Assembly (NCBI GenBank): GCA_936432065.2
Contig: OW386286.2
Location: 79,574,452 to 79,638,451 of the forward strand
Reading direction: 5' to 3'
Source of the DNA: Rutpela maculata
Lineage: Eukaryota > Arthropoda > Insecta > Coleoptera > Cerambycidae
Length of the DNA stretch: 64,000 nt
Shown piece by piece: positions 1 to 12,420 of the stretch (positions within the stretch are counted from its first letter, which is position 1; each line of letters starts with the position of its first letter). The notes beneath the pieces are model-generated. The model saw only the letters and a program-made list of their open reading frames with translations. It was not told the origin of the DNA and did no database searches. The position numbers and the translations under genes are program-made.

Positions 1-474
1 CGGCATGCCGGTATGATCTTTAGTTCTGAAAGCAGTGTGTGTCTCGTTCCACCGAGGGCTCCTATGATCAGGACCACTAGCTTAACAGTATGGCCTGGGT
101 AAAGCCTGCGGAGCTCGAAGAGCAAATCTCGATATTTCGTCCGTTTTTCCTCCTCCTTCAAGACAATGTTATTCTCCGCGGGAGCCGAGAACTCCACGAC
201 AAACATTGTCTTGAGTTGGTGGTCGAGGAGTACCATGTCAGGCTTATTAGCTTGTATTTGCCTGACGGTGGGAAACGAGTAGTTCCAATAAATTAGACAC
301 TTCTCATTTCCCACAACGGACTCAATATCCCCCGGAGCGTAAGGCAGCACTGGTGTCTCGTCTATCCCATACGAGTGCCTTAAGTGATAATAAAGCACTC
401 GTAATGCTGCGTCGTGCCTCTGGATATAGGCCGAGACTGCATATACTGGACAAGCCGACAGCGAATGCATTAAT
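1..474 (-). pseudogene. C-terminal part of an RLE-type (R2/R4-like) non-LTR retrotransposon protein
   Basis: The minus strand is open through this stretch; the plus-strand 68-codon frame here is only its shadow. Reading from 474 down to 1, there is first the Cys/His cluster that precedes the nuclease in this group (HSLSACPVYAVSAYIQRHD), then a PD...E nuclease core (KPDMVLLDH, then VVEFSAPAENN and a Lys/Glu-rich helix), and a C-terminal hydrophobic strand followed by a GALGG turn. This is the restriction-like endonuclease that nicks target DNA in R2/R4/NeSL-type elements. The protein starts abruptly at the (ATT)n tract and runs off the window, so the RT domain is missing on the left and the 3' end is not visible. 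The family is recognised from motif order; the exact clade is inferred. Confidence 0.75.
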
Positions 475-476
475 GT

Positions 477-477
477 C

Positions 478-529
<52 letters not shown>

Positions 530-530
530 A
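477..530. repeat. (ATT)n microsatellite
   Basis: About eighteen uninterrupted ATT units sit exactly at the junction between the minus-strand RLE element fragment and the start of the plus-strand transposase pseudogene. It may be an old non-LTR tail that has expanded. The isoleucine run it encodes is not a protein. Confidence 0.9.
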
Positions 531-1618
531 AAATGGTTCAATTTAGTAATGGTGAAAAATATGATATGGTTAAGTATTTTATAGAATGCGAAGATGATTC
601 AAATTTAACTTCCGGCTTTATTTTAATAGGCAAGATATGGACAGCAAAACTTTGTGCCGAAAGTGCCGCCTAAATAATATTTTTAGATATATATTATTTT
701 AATCGCCTTATTTATTTTAATGTCCTGGAGGAGTTTAGCCGATGGTTATTCTACCACTCAACCAGGACACACACACACACACTTAGACAACATCACAACA
801 TCCATTCCCTGCGACATTGCCATCTGCCGCAGCTGAGACTCGAATTCAGGAGAGGAGAGCGACTAGACCATGTTGTCTCTCATACAACCACAGTCTAGCC
901 CACTGCTACCGTCTCAGCAACACGTGAAAAGCGTCACTACACATCCATACCCTAGCCAGGATTCGAACCCTGGACCCCGTGATTGCAAGCCTAACACCTT
1001 AAGCACTGCGCCACCGAGCCGGTTATCTATATCTAGAAAAAAGACAGCCAGACATAAAAATATTCAAAAGGCTACAACAAAATTTAATCATTTGTAAAAC
1101 CTCGAGCAATAATATATAATAAAGCAGGTAGAGAAGCTGTAGAAAATATTGTTTTAGAAACTGCAAGAGAAAATCCTAATACATCGTTTCGCGAAATACA
1201 GGAAAATTAAGAATCCCAAAGACAACTGAGTTGCGTTGTATTATAATAAATTCAAACCCTACAAAATTAGGATTAGTCACCATCTATATCCAAACGACTT
1301 TCAATGGCGCCTCGATTTTTGCCAGTGGTTTTTGCGTCAGTGCAATGAAATGCCAGGATTTGAAGAAACAATTATATGGACAGACGAGGCCCAAATAAGC
1401 AGTGCCGGAATTTTTAATCGGCACAATAACCACCAATGGGCTTATGAAAATCTGCACTAACTGCTACAGTTAATCGACTTGGATTTGGTGTATAGTGTGG
1501 TTTTATTGGACACCAAATAATTAGACCTAATTTTTTTCACGGTAATTTGAATACAGAAAATTTTGTTAACATACTACAAGAAATGGAACCATTTGCAGGC
1601 AACATGTCGATAAGATAA
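530..1618 (+). pseudogene. Mariner/Tc-like transposase (DUF4817-type), N-terminal and first catalytic part, interrupted
   Basis: The reading starts at an ATG near 533 with the helix-turn-helix type N-terminus (MVQFSNGEKYDMVKYF). It breaks at about 690, where a SINE is inserted, and resumes at about 1030 with a segment like KIFKRLQQNL, then ARENPNTSFREI. The clearest part is 1236-1460: an HLYPNDFQWRLDFCQW helix and the first catalytic Asp block IIWTDEAQIS, followed by NRHNNHQWAYENLH. After a frameshift, 1490-1600 reads as the next core block (GHQIIRPNFFHGNLNTENF). Order and spacing match the DDE transposases common in insects that carry a DUF4817 N-terminus. Stops and frameshifts make it inactive. 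The C-terminal part lies 18 kb away at 19637-20162, beyond inserted elements. Confidence 0.75.
706..1022 (-). mobile_element. SINE with tRNA-derived head and shared 3' domain
   Basis: Read on the minus strand from 1022, the first ~75 bases are tRNA-like: GGCTCGGTGGCGCAGTGC resembles an A box and GGTTCGAATCC (959-969) is a perfect B box. These are internal promoter elements for RNA polymerase III. A body of ~150 bases and a short (GT)n follow. The 3' domain (721-770) begins GTCCTGGTTGAGTGG and ends in an A/T-rich tail. That domain is shared with the 5S-headed SINEs at 23306-23478 and 36098-36268. The copy is inserted in the transposase pseudogene. It is not a functional tRNA gene, because the acceptor stem and 3' half do not close. 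Confidence 0.7.
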
Positions 1619-2497
1619 GGTTATTGACTATATTGAGGCTGGTGAATGTCGTGTTGGGATTTTTTGCGACCTGAGCAGGGCATTTGAGAGTGTGAACCAC
1701 AATAAACTTATTGATAAATTGTCAAGTTATGGTATCAGGGGCGTTGCTCTCGATTGGGTCCGTTCGTTTTTGAATGATAGGAGCCAATATATTAGTGTGA
1801 CATTCTGTCAGCAAGGGACAATAAGTAGAGTTAATTCAGAGTGTTGTGAAGTTAAAACCGGAGTTCCACAGGGCTCCATTTTGGGCCCTGTGCTGTTTTT
1901 ATTGTATACTAATGAACTTGATATTTTAACCTCAGGGGCATCTTTTATCATGTACGCAGATGATAAATCGCTTATATTGTCAGATAAATCTGATGTAACG
2001 TTAGAATTGATTAGTGATAATGTCTTGAAATCGCTAAACAGTTGGTATGCGTCTAACACACTGCATTTAAACATCGAAAAAACGCATTTTAGGAGGTTCC
2101 ACAATAGACAGAAACCATGTGCAAATTTGAATTTAAATATTAACGAGACACGTCTCAAACAAATTGATAGCGTACGTTTTTTGGGTTTCAATTTAGATGA
2201 ATGTCTAAACTGGAAAGAGCATTGCAACTATGATAACCAAATTAAATTACATTTTTTATTTATTTAGAAATTTAAAAACAGTTCTGTATAAGGAGCATCT
2301 AATAAATCTATACCATGCTCAAGTTGGATCCAGGTTGAGATATGGTATTTGTTTTTGGGGTAATTCCACCCTCTCACCGAGTGTATTTATAGGCCAAAAA
2401 CGAATTATAAGATGTATAGAGGGAGTCCCAAATACTCATTCGTGTAGAGACTATTTTAAGAAATATAAAACACTGACAGTATTTGCTTTATATATAT
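1619..2497 (+). pseudogene. 5'-truncated non-LTR (jockey/CR1-like) reverse transcriptase, proximal part
   Basis: From 1619 the frame reads into RT motifs: FCDLSRAFESVNHNKL, then KTGVPQGSILGPVLFLLYTNEL, and the catalytic FIMYADD box at ~1948-1968, followed by LHLNIEKTH. A one-base frameshift at ~2230 moves the frame; it continues as the thumb-like region with HAQVGSRLRYGICFWG and KRIIRCIEG. The endonuclease and the RT N-terminus are missing, as is typical of 5' truncation. The gene stops at a TATATA site at 2491-2497, where Gypsy A is inserted, and its last part resumes at 19280. The clade is uncertain. Confidence 0.85.
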
Positions 2498-4658
2498 TGA
2501 TGTAATATTTACGTTACTAAATGAGAAAATGTAATATTAAAGTGTAATAAACGAACGCCACTGTTATAAGTATCAATTAATGATTAAATTTCAAGAAAAT
2601 ATGTTTGTGAATATACTAACAGTGCAGGAGTAAATTGGTCACACAAAATGACTAAGCAATAACAATAAAAATTGTTTATTTATGTAAGAATTTAAGATAG
2701 GATTTAAGGCTCTATAAAAAAATTTACCTTATCTTGCAGAGACAGACCTCTTCTATAAAACACAAAAAGGAGTAAAATGTGGTAAATAATCCACCGATGA
2801 AGTATTTTAGGTTAACTGACTAGCATAAGTTAAGCTCGAACAGTTTGTGTTGTGGAAAACTTCTTAAATTAGAACATGCAGATTTTCAGATCTGAAACAA
2901 CAATTCACTCAAATTAAACTTAAAAAAATAAAACTAAAAAGTGAAATTAAAATAAAACATTAGTGAATCTCAACAAAGACAGTATCAAAACTGAAAAAGG
3001 TAGAGTAAATCACAAACAAAATGTGTGAAATCAAATTTAAAAATTTTCATCATTGTGACAAACATAAACTAAAAAAATTCTAAAATAGGTGATCGTGCAA
3101 GAAAGAATTATAATGTAAATCAAAGACTTATACCTTAAGATAATTGTATGAGGACAATCCCTTGTTTTAAGTGTTTAATTTTCGTTTTCTTCTTAAAATA
3201 TGTACTACCAGCTGCAAAGCTGTGTGCTATCACTGGTTAATTCCAATTTTGAACCATAGAAAAACTTAATAGCTGTTGTATTATGCGTTGTGTTCAAAGA
3301 TGAAACTTCGGGGAAAGTATTTCATTAAATTTCAGCAAGACAGTTAAGAAAACGAGGGCTGAACTGGTGCATGAAATCTTGCGTAACCCCTGAAAAACAG
3401 TCGATTTAATTTAGTATAAAATCATAATAAAAAACCACATTGTGTTAGTAGGTAGAGTTAGTATAGGAAAGAAGGTAAAATCATGTAATGTTCTTAGTTT
3501 TAGGTAAATTTTAAGCTTTTATGTAACAAAACAAACAAAATTTGGGGTAAGCTTAAAATAGTAGCTAGAGAAAAACAAGGAGTAGTGAAATGTCATGTGA
3601 AACACGAGGAATGTGATGCCGGTACAGAAAAGTGCGAAATATGATAAAGAAATTTATATTTATTAAATATTTCAAATTTAAAAAAAATGACAGGTCAAGT
3701 AGTCCAAAACTGTCATGAAGTCAAATTTTCAAGACAAAACGCTAGAAAAAAGTTCGTAGTTAAGAAAATTTTGTTGAAAAAGAGATAGTAACGTCCCCGA
3801 AAAATATAGAAAATAACTTGTCAAAGTATTTAAAATTTAATCAAAATTTGAAGAAAATTATTAGAAAACCAAATAAAAAGTAATAGGTACTGAAGATAAA
3901 CATATAAGGCAAAGCCTGAACCCAAAATATTGAGCATTCCAAATAAAAATTGTTGTCCACAAAAATAAAAATAACATAACCAAAAACGTCAAGTAGACAT
4001 GAGATTTGACTTACCTGGGATTTGAAAGTTTGTATTCCTTTTATAAAATTAAACATTTTAGCACCAATATCACAACGTTTATTAACTAAATAACCACTGG
4101 AAGAAAGTCGCATCGAGGTAAACAAATTTCCAACTGTACTCAACACAGAGAACGCGTAGCAGTAGCAGATTCCAAGTGTTGTGCGTAAAACGGAATTAGT
4201 GCTACGCAAGTTGCCAACTTCTACGACCAAAAATCAAAACATCAAAAGGTACTGTGTTAGTTTGTAGGAGAAAGAGATCTCAAATTAAAAATTTTAAATA
4301 CTGCAAATTCCCACTATATCAAATTTGCATTAGTTAAAATAGAACCAAGGCCTGGTTTGCTTAAAATAAGATTTAGAAATAAGTATTTGTCATAAACATA
4401 TGATTTTACTTTCTTTTTAAATAAAATTTGTTATTGTTTACATCATTTGACTCATTCAAACGATTCTAAAGCTGATGGGCTGGCCGTAGTGACCTGCACT
4501 GAAGGGAGTTTCTGCAAATGTAGCTCGTGCTCTAATTTAGATCTGACAATAGAAGTTGCATACTGTAATAGTGGCGCCTTTATATAAATTTCTATTACAG
4601 GTGAAGTAAGTAAAGTATAAATCTAGCAACAAACTTGCAACTACTAAAGGTCACGACA
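2498..4658 (+). repeat. Gypsy A 5' LTR
   Basis: This 2161-bp repeat matches 7806-9985 over its full length. I saw only single-base differences, a 3-base indel near 8947, a 14-base duplication near 9389 and a small difference just before the end. It holds a 129-codon frame on the minus strand (3841-4230) but no recognised domain. The start was set by the PPT boundary seen in front of the 3' copy. Confidence 0.85.
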
Positions 4659-4661
4659 TTT

Positions 4662-4680
4662 TGGCGTCCAACGCGAGGCC
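4662..4680 (+). other. Gypsy A primer binding site (tRNA-Lys-like)
   Basis: TGGCGTCCAACGCGAGGCC begins three bases after the LTR. It matches the complement of the tRNA-Lys 3' end, starting with TGG opposite CCA, with a few mismatches. It marks the minus-strand DNA start site. Confidence 0.7.
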
Positions 4681-4833
4681 CATTGCAAATCTAAAAGTAG
4701 CCAACGTGGGTATAAAACAAAAACATTAGTAAAAGTTTTATTTCAAAATTAAAAATAAAGGGCTGGTATTTTCTTTGAGAATTTTATATATTGATATTTG
4801 TTGGTGTTTTATCACTGTCATTAAGTAGATTAT

Positions 4834-6519
4834 ATGAGGTTGCGTTCAGGTAAGAATATGCATAACACAGAGGAACAAACTGCGCAGGCATCTGCGTCGC
4901 AATCAACAGGCAACGCAGAGACACAGCCAGAGACGACCAGACCAGAACACGAAGAAGAACAAATGGAAACAACACAAGTGGGAGACCCGGCACATACAAA
5001 AACGTCAATTGAAACGAACTTGTTACAACAAATTATGCAAATGATGACAGGCATGGGTGAAAAATTGGAAAATGTCAACATGAAAATGGATGAAAATAAT
5101 GCAAAAATTGAACAAAACAAAGAAGAAATAAACAAAAAACTGGATGAGAATAAAGAAGAATTGAACAAGAAACTGGATGAATGTAATAAAAAGCTCGAAA
5201 TTTGCACAAACGAGATGAAAATAAGACTGGAAAGTGTTGAAATCAGACTCGAAAACATTAAAGAAGATATAGCTAAGGAAATCAAAGAAAAGGTAAAAGC
5301 AGCAAAAGCCGAGGTGCAAGTAAATGTCGAGAATTTGATCGTGGCAGGATTCACAGAAATAGAAGGACGCATAAAAAAGCAAAATGAAACAGTAGAAGAA
5401 CATTTAAAAGAACAGGACGGACGGTTATTATTAATGAATACGCAGTTATTAGAAGGAAGAAAAGGAGCGGATGCTACAACCACGGCACCAACACACACAG
5501 TTACACACTGCCAGAAAAATCTGTTTTATTTTTACGGCGATGCAAGGACGCATCCCAAAGTTTTCACTACCAGATTAAGGCAACATATGGAAACCTTACA
5601 TGCTGGTACAAATATAAAACATGTAATACAAAACATGTTACGTGGAGATGCTGAAACGTGGTACCAGGTCATCGAAAGTAGGTTCCAAACAGTCGATGAA
5701 TTCGAGAAACTAGTAATGAAACAGTACTGGGGGGAGTACAACCAACAAAAGGTTCGTTTGAACTTATTTAATGGTAAATATTTTGAAAACAATGGTGTAT
5801 CCAGGGAGAACTACATATTAAGAAAAGTCTACAATATCAGATACCTAGAACCAAGTTTCACCGAAGCAGAGATGGTAAGATACTTGGCACGACACTTTCC
5901 TGACGATGTACACAATGTCATTGTGACTCAAAGGATCTCGACATTAGATGGATTGATTGAATATCTCCGAGAATTAGATGACCATCACACGGGATGGAGA
6001 AAGCCGTACAATCAAAATGAAAACAGGTACAGAAACAATGAAAACAAAAATTTGAATGATGGTAACAAGATGTATGAAAACAGAAACACAAATTATGATA
6101 CTGAACAATACCAAAACGAAAACAGAAGAAACTACTATTATAACAACCAAAACAACCAAAACAATCAAAACAACCAAAACAATCAGAACAATGGCAACCA
6201 GTCAAGAACATACAACAATCAAAACAATTATGGAAACCAACCAAGAACATTCAACAATAATCAAAACAATCGGAACAATGGAAACCAACCGAGAACATTC
6301 AGCAATTACCAAAACAACCAAAACAATCAGAGCAGTCAACAAAGGACAGATGCCAATCAACAAACAAGATCACAGGGAACAGAAGAACAAAGAAGGGATA
6401 CAAGGACGTATGCACAGGTCGCGAATACTAATGTTCAAACAAGAAACACTCAGCAGTCACAACAGGATATGGATAGAATCCAAACACAGGTACAAATTAA
6501 TTCACATCAGGATTTTTAA
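4834..6519 (+). CDS. gag: Gypsy A Gag
   Basis: This intact 561-codon frame starts MRLRSGKN, a start shared with the truncated element at 43510 (MKLRSGK). Residues ~70-190 are a charged, heptad-like coiled coil (repeated NKKLDENKEE). Residues ~215-385 look like a Gypsy capsid (TRLRQHMETL, RGDAETWYQV, YWGEYNQQK). Residues ~390-525 are very rich in Asn and Gln (NNQNNQ repeats). No CCHC zinc knuckle is present, which is unusual; the basic/polar tail may take over RNA binding (inference). The frame ends at a TTTTTAA stretch where the -1 frame is open into protease, suggesting -1 frameshifting for Pol. The protein should form the particle shell. Confidence 0.85.
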   Translation: MRLRSGKNMHNTEEQTAQASASQSTGNAETQPETTRPEHEEEQMETTQVGDPAHTKTSIETNLLQQIMQMMTGMGEKLENVNMKMDENNAKIEQNKEEINKKLDENKEELNKKLDECNKKLEICTNEMKIRLESVEIRLENIKEDIAKEIKEKVKAAKAEVQVNVENLIVAGFTEIEGRIKKQNETVEEHLKEQDGRLLLMNTQLLEGRKGADATTTAPTHTVTHCQKNLFYFYGDARTHPKVFTTRLRQHMETLHAGTNIKHVIQNMLRGDAETWYQVIESRFQTVDEFEKLVMKQYWGEYNQQKVRLNLFNGKYFENNGVSRENYILRKVYNIRYLEPSFTEAEMVRYLARHFPDDVHNVIVTQRISTLDGLIEYLRELDDHHTGWRKPYNQNENRYRNNENKNLNDGNKMYENRNTNYDTEQYQNENRRNYYYNNQNNQNNQNNQNNQNNGNQSRTYNNQNNYGNQPRTFNNNQNNRNNGNQPRTFSNYQNNQNNQSSQQRTDANQQTRSQGTEEQRRDTRTYAQVANTNVQTRNTQQSQQDMDRIQTQVQINSHQDF

Positions 6520-7682
6520 GTAAAAATATTTTAACAAGTTATAGCCACCCGCGTGAATTTATATCAACGGACAACGAGATTGAAAACATACAAACAAAAA
6601 CAAGTTATTTACCAATTGTAAATTTAAACATACAAGGATTGAAGTTAACTGGACTAGTCGATACGGGTTCTGAGATCAGTTTGATAAATGAAAATTTAGT
6701 TAACAAACATAAGAATAGTTTTGCACAAAAGTTTATAAGAATATCAAAGGTCAATTTATTGAATGCCAATGGCAAGAAATTCACACAAAGCAACAAAATG
6801 TTAAGTACAACCTTTAAAGTAGAAGATATTTCTTTCAATTGCGATTTGTTTATAGTACCTGATTTAAATTTTGACGTAATACTAGGTGAAGATATTTTAT
6901 ATCAATTAAGGGCAAAAATTGATTTGGGAAAAGGTTTCCTCAATCTTGAAGGTAAAACGCTACCTATAATAAATAAAAATAAGGTTATAATAAATAATGA
7001 ATTAAATGGTAATCAATCCAATGCGGTGAAAAATGACAAACGAGTCCATGCGGGATGTGAGGCAGGCACAAAGTCCTCCCACATCGAAAAAAATGCGGTA
7101 AAAAATGAGATAAATACGGAACATATGATAGAAACGACTACATATGTAATGAATAGTAACTACTTAATGCCCAAAAATATTGAAATAAAATGTCAAACTG
7201 AATATGAAAGTATTGTTCATGAACTGTTACAAAAATATATTTCACTCATAAACTACGAAGCTAGAGTTGCGTCAGGTTACATTCACAGGTTACAGGTAGA
7301 TGAATCAAAACCATTTAAAAGTAAAAATTATCCTATTCCTTATAAATATCGAGAACAAGTGCAAAATGAAATACAAAACATGTTAAAATCTAACATTATC
7401 GAATCAGCTAAAACTAATTATACAAATCCTTTGGTAATTGTTAAAAAGAAAGATAATTCATTAAGACTTTGTTTAGATGCACAAACTTTAAATACGTCGA
7501 CAAAAGTGCAATGTGATTCGTCACAAAGTGTCATTTTTATTTCATTCAGAATATATAAAAAGAGAAAGAAAAAACAACAATTTTCTCAAAACAATTTATT
7601 TTTATTAGGATTAATACATTGTAAACAAAACATTAAAACGAAAACATTCACAAAAATGATATATCCATATATCACTGAATAA
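6516..7682 (+). pseudogene. pol: Gypsy A Pol remnant: protease plus the beginning of RT
   Basis: This frame is open in -1 relative to Gag from the Gag stop. The aspartic protease has its active site at ~6658-6666 (GLVDTGSEISLI) and the later flap/ILGEDIL block near 6880. A linker leads to the RT N-terminus (KSKNYPIPYKYREQV, NPLVIVKKKDNSLRLCLDAQ). At ~7500 similarity to RT stops, and a short unrelated tail runs to the stop at 7682. The fingers/palm core with the catalytic Asp pair, RNase H and integrase are absent. The break is a deletion, not a scatter of mutations, so this looks like a non-autonomous derivative. Confidence 0.8.
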
Positions 7683-7805
7683 TTCAAAGTTAACAAAAAA
7701 ATGATGACAGTGTAAATATTCCATCAGAGTTTTCAAACTAGTAAAATTTTCAAAGCTTTTAAAAAACTCTCAAATTTTCAAATTTTAATAGTTGGAGGGG
7801 GTAAA
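7683..7805 (+). other. Gypsy A 3' interior with polypurine tract
   Basis: A short non-coding stretch ends in GGAGGGGGTAAA (about 7794-7805) directly before the 3' LTR. This is the expected plus-strand primer (PPT), and it fixes the LTR start at TGATG. Confidence 0.75.
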
Positions 7806-10486
<2,681 letters not shown>

Positions 10487-10487
10487 T

Positions 10488-10505
10488 TGGCGCAGTCGGT
10501 AGGAT
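10488..10505 (+). other. Gypsy B primer binding site (tRNA-Ser)
   Basis: TGGCGCAGTCGGTAGGAT begins one base after the LTR. It is complementary to the 3' end of an insect tRNA-Ser, as used by Drosophila 17.6 and 297. Confidence 0.85.
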
Positions 10506-10673
10506 CCGTAAACATCATCAGAACAAGAAGCCTAACTGGTAGTGAAGCGCAAAAGAACAAGGACAACATCTGCAGAAGGTGCCTAACTAGTGCGTGTATA
10601 CCTGCAAGAACAAGGAGACCTTCCTCACTGGTGGTGGCGGATCCCAATCCCTTGACGGACGAAGAACCTACTC

Positions 10674-10692
10674 ATGGAGATGAAATTAACGT
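10674..10692 (+). promoter_or_regulatory. Probable env leader exon start and splice donor
   Basis: An ATG at 10674 is followed five codons later by AAC|GTAAGT, a strong splice donor cutting after 10690. A matching acceptor (TTTATTTTCAG) ends at 16600, just after pol. The phases agree, and joining them would give env an AUG and complete an N-terminal hydrophobic signal. Spliced env is established for errantiviruses; here it is inferred from sequence. Confidence 0.65.
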
Positions 10693-11013
10693 AAGTCATT
10701 TTAAGAATCATCTCGTTATTTCTTTTCATTTTTACAAATATTATTTATCACAATTATTTACGTGTATTATACCGCTAATACACTCGGCAAACAAAGCCAA
10801 TTCTGTTATCAAACAAATCCTATACAAGCTACAACGCAACAATTTTAATTTTAAGTTATTTATTTTCGTATTCACGAAACGACTGTGTATTATACAGTTA
10901 ATACACAATTCATTTACGACGTAACAAAACAAGCTAATTTTAATTTAATTTCCGTATCATACTGCTGATACGTAACCAATTTTAGTTCAAAAATCTCTAA
11001 ATAAAAAAGCAAA

Positions 11014-12420
11014 ATGCCTGATAGAGCTCAACCAGAGACTGTTCAACCAGTGCCACTGGCACCAGCCGAACAACAACAACAACAACAACAACCACAACAA
11101 ATTGAGCCTTACAAGCTCTCTGAAATTTTTTCACTAATACCAGAATTCGATGGCAACGCCATAAATTTACAGACATTCCTAAACTCGTGTTCCTGTGCAC
11201 AAAGTATGGCAATTCATGACCAAAAAATTCTATTAACCATGCACATCAAAAATAAATTAAAAGGCAGAGCCGCCGAACTTATAAACTCACGCAACCCTAG
11301 CACATGGCCAGAAATAAAGGCACTACTAGAAACTCACTTCGGAGACTCCCGAGATTTAACGTCCCTAATTCAGGACCTACAACGAATTCACCAATTACCT
11401 AGTGAATCCGCCTTAACATTTGTTTCGCGTTTACAAACGCACAATGCGAAAATGCACGCTGCAGTGCAAAAACAAAATTTAACTTCGGAGCAAAGAACCG
11501 CGCAAACAAACCTGATTGAAACTATGACATTAAATAATTTGTTAACGGGTCTAGAACCAAATCTAGGCAGAATAATACGTGCCAGTAACCCTCCTTCTAT
11601 AATGAACGCGATTATTAGAATTCGTAGAGAGCTACAACTCTCTTATTTTGAACAGCAAAAATTCCCAAAAAATAGTCCAGTCAAAAATCCAGTAATTCAA
11701 CAAAAGCGACCACAAGGTCCCAATTTGCAACAAAAGTTTTGTTCCTTCTGTAAACGGAATGGACATGTAATAAGCGAATGCCGCACAAGGCAACAGTCTC
11801 AAAACTTCCAGAGACCAAGTTTCCAAGGAAACCCAAACTCACAAAATTTTTCTCATCAAAACTTCGCACAACCGAGTAATAATCAATTTAGTCAGAGGAC
11901 ATTCCCTCAAAATAATCAGCCAAATCAATCACAGCAAAACAGGCCCTCAGCCATAAGGCCGAACCCTAATTTTATGCAACAGCGACCATCAGCTATCCAA
12001 CCTAACCCAAATTTTAATCGCTTTAACCAGCAAAAAGCTCATCATTTGAATTACGAACCCTATGACAATTATGATAATCAATGTAACTATAATCAATATA
12101 ATGACTACTCACCCGATTATCAAAACGTAAGTGATAGTTATGAAAATTACGATTCAGGCAACGCTCAAAACTTTTCAGATAATTATACGGCTAATTCTCA
12201 ATATTATGAGCAGTACGAGAATTATACTGCTAAGTCTCAAACACTACAGGAGGATTATACTGCTAATCCTCAGGATTTTCGCTTAGATCCGGAGTACCCC
12301 ACGGATACTCCAACACAACAAATAGACCAATTCGACCAAATATCAAACCAAATACAAACAATGAATCTCAACGACAGTTTCGATCCAATGCTGAACTTCC
12401 CAGAACAGACGTTCATGTAA
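11014..12420 (+). CDS. gag: Gypsy B Gag
   Basis: An intact 468-codon frame. After a Gln-rich N-terminus (residues ~19-30), residues ~33-220 resemble a capsid (LSEIFSLIPEFDGNAINL, KLKGRAAELI, LETHFGDSRDL). One CCHC zinc knuckle lies at ~243-256 (CSFCKRNGHVISEC). The C-terminal ~200 residues are Asn/Gln/Tyr-rich with repeated ENYTA-like units. The start follows a 5' leader containing the env splice donor, so full-length RNA makes Gag. The pol frame (-1) is open across the Gag stop, consistent with -1 frameshifting. It should package the element RNA. Confidence 0.9.
   Translation: MPDRAQPETVQPVPLAPAEQQQQQQQPQQIEPYKLSEIFSLIPEFDGNAINLQTFLNSCSCAQSMAIHDQKILLTMHIKNKLKGRAAELINSRNPSTWPEIKALLETHFGDSRDLTSLIQDLQRIHQLPSESALTFVSRLQTHNAKMHAAVQKQNLTSEQRTAQTNLIETMTLNNLLTGLEPNLGRIIRASNPPSIMNAIIRIRRELQLSYFEQQKFPKNSPVKNPVIQQKRPQGPNLQQKFCSFCKRNGHVISECRTRQQSQNFQRPSFQGNPNSQNFSHQNFAQPSNNQFSQRTFPQNNQPNQSQQNRPSAIRPNPNFMQQRPSAIQPNPNFNRFNQQKAHHLNYEPYDNYDNQCNYNQYNDYSPDYQNVSDSYENYDSGNAQNFSDNYTANSQYYEQYENYTAKSQTLQEDYTANPQDFRLDPEYPTDTPTQQIDQFDQISNQIQTMNLNDSFDPMLNFPEQTFM

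Noticed and set aside
90..296. 68-codon plus-strand frame
   Set aside because: Shadow of the minus-strand RLE nuclease frame, which has real motifs.
950..1022. tRNA gene
   Set aside because: Has A and B boxes, but no closed acceptor stem; it is the head of a SINE.
4830..5498. 222-codon minus-strand frame over Gypsy A gag (and 49617-49987 over Gypsy C gag)
   Set aside because: Antisense shadows of charged coiled-coil coding sequence.
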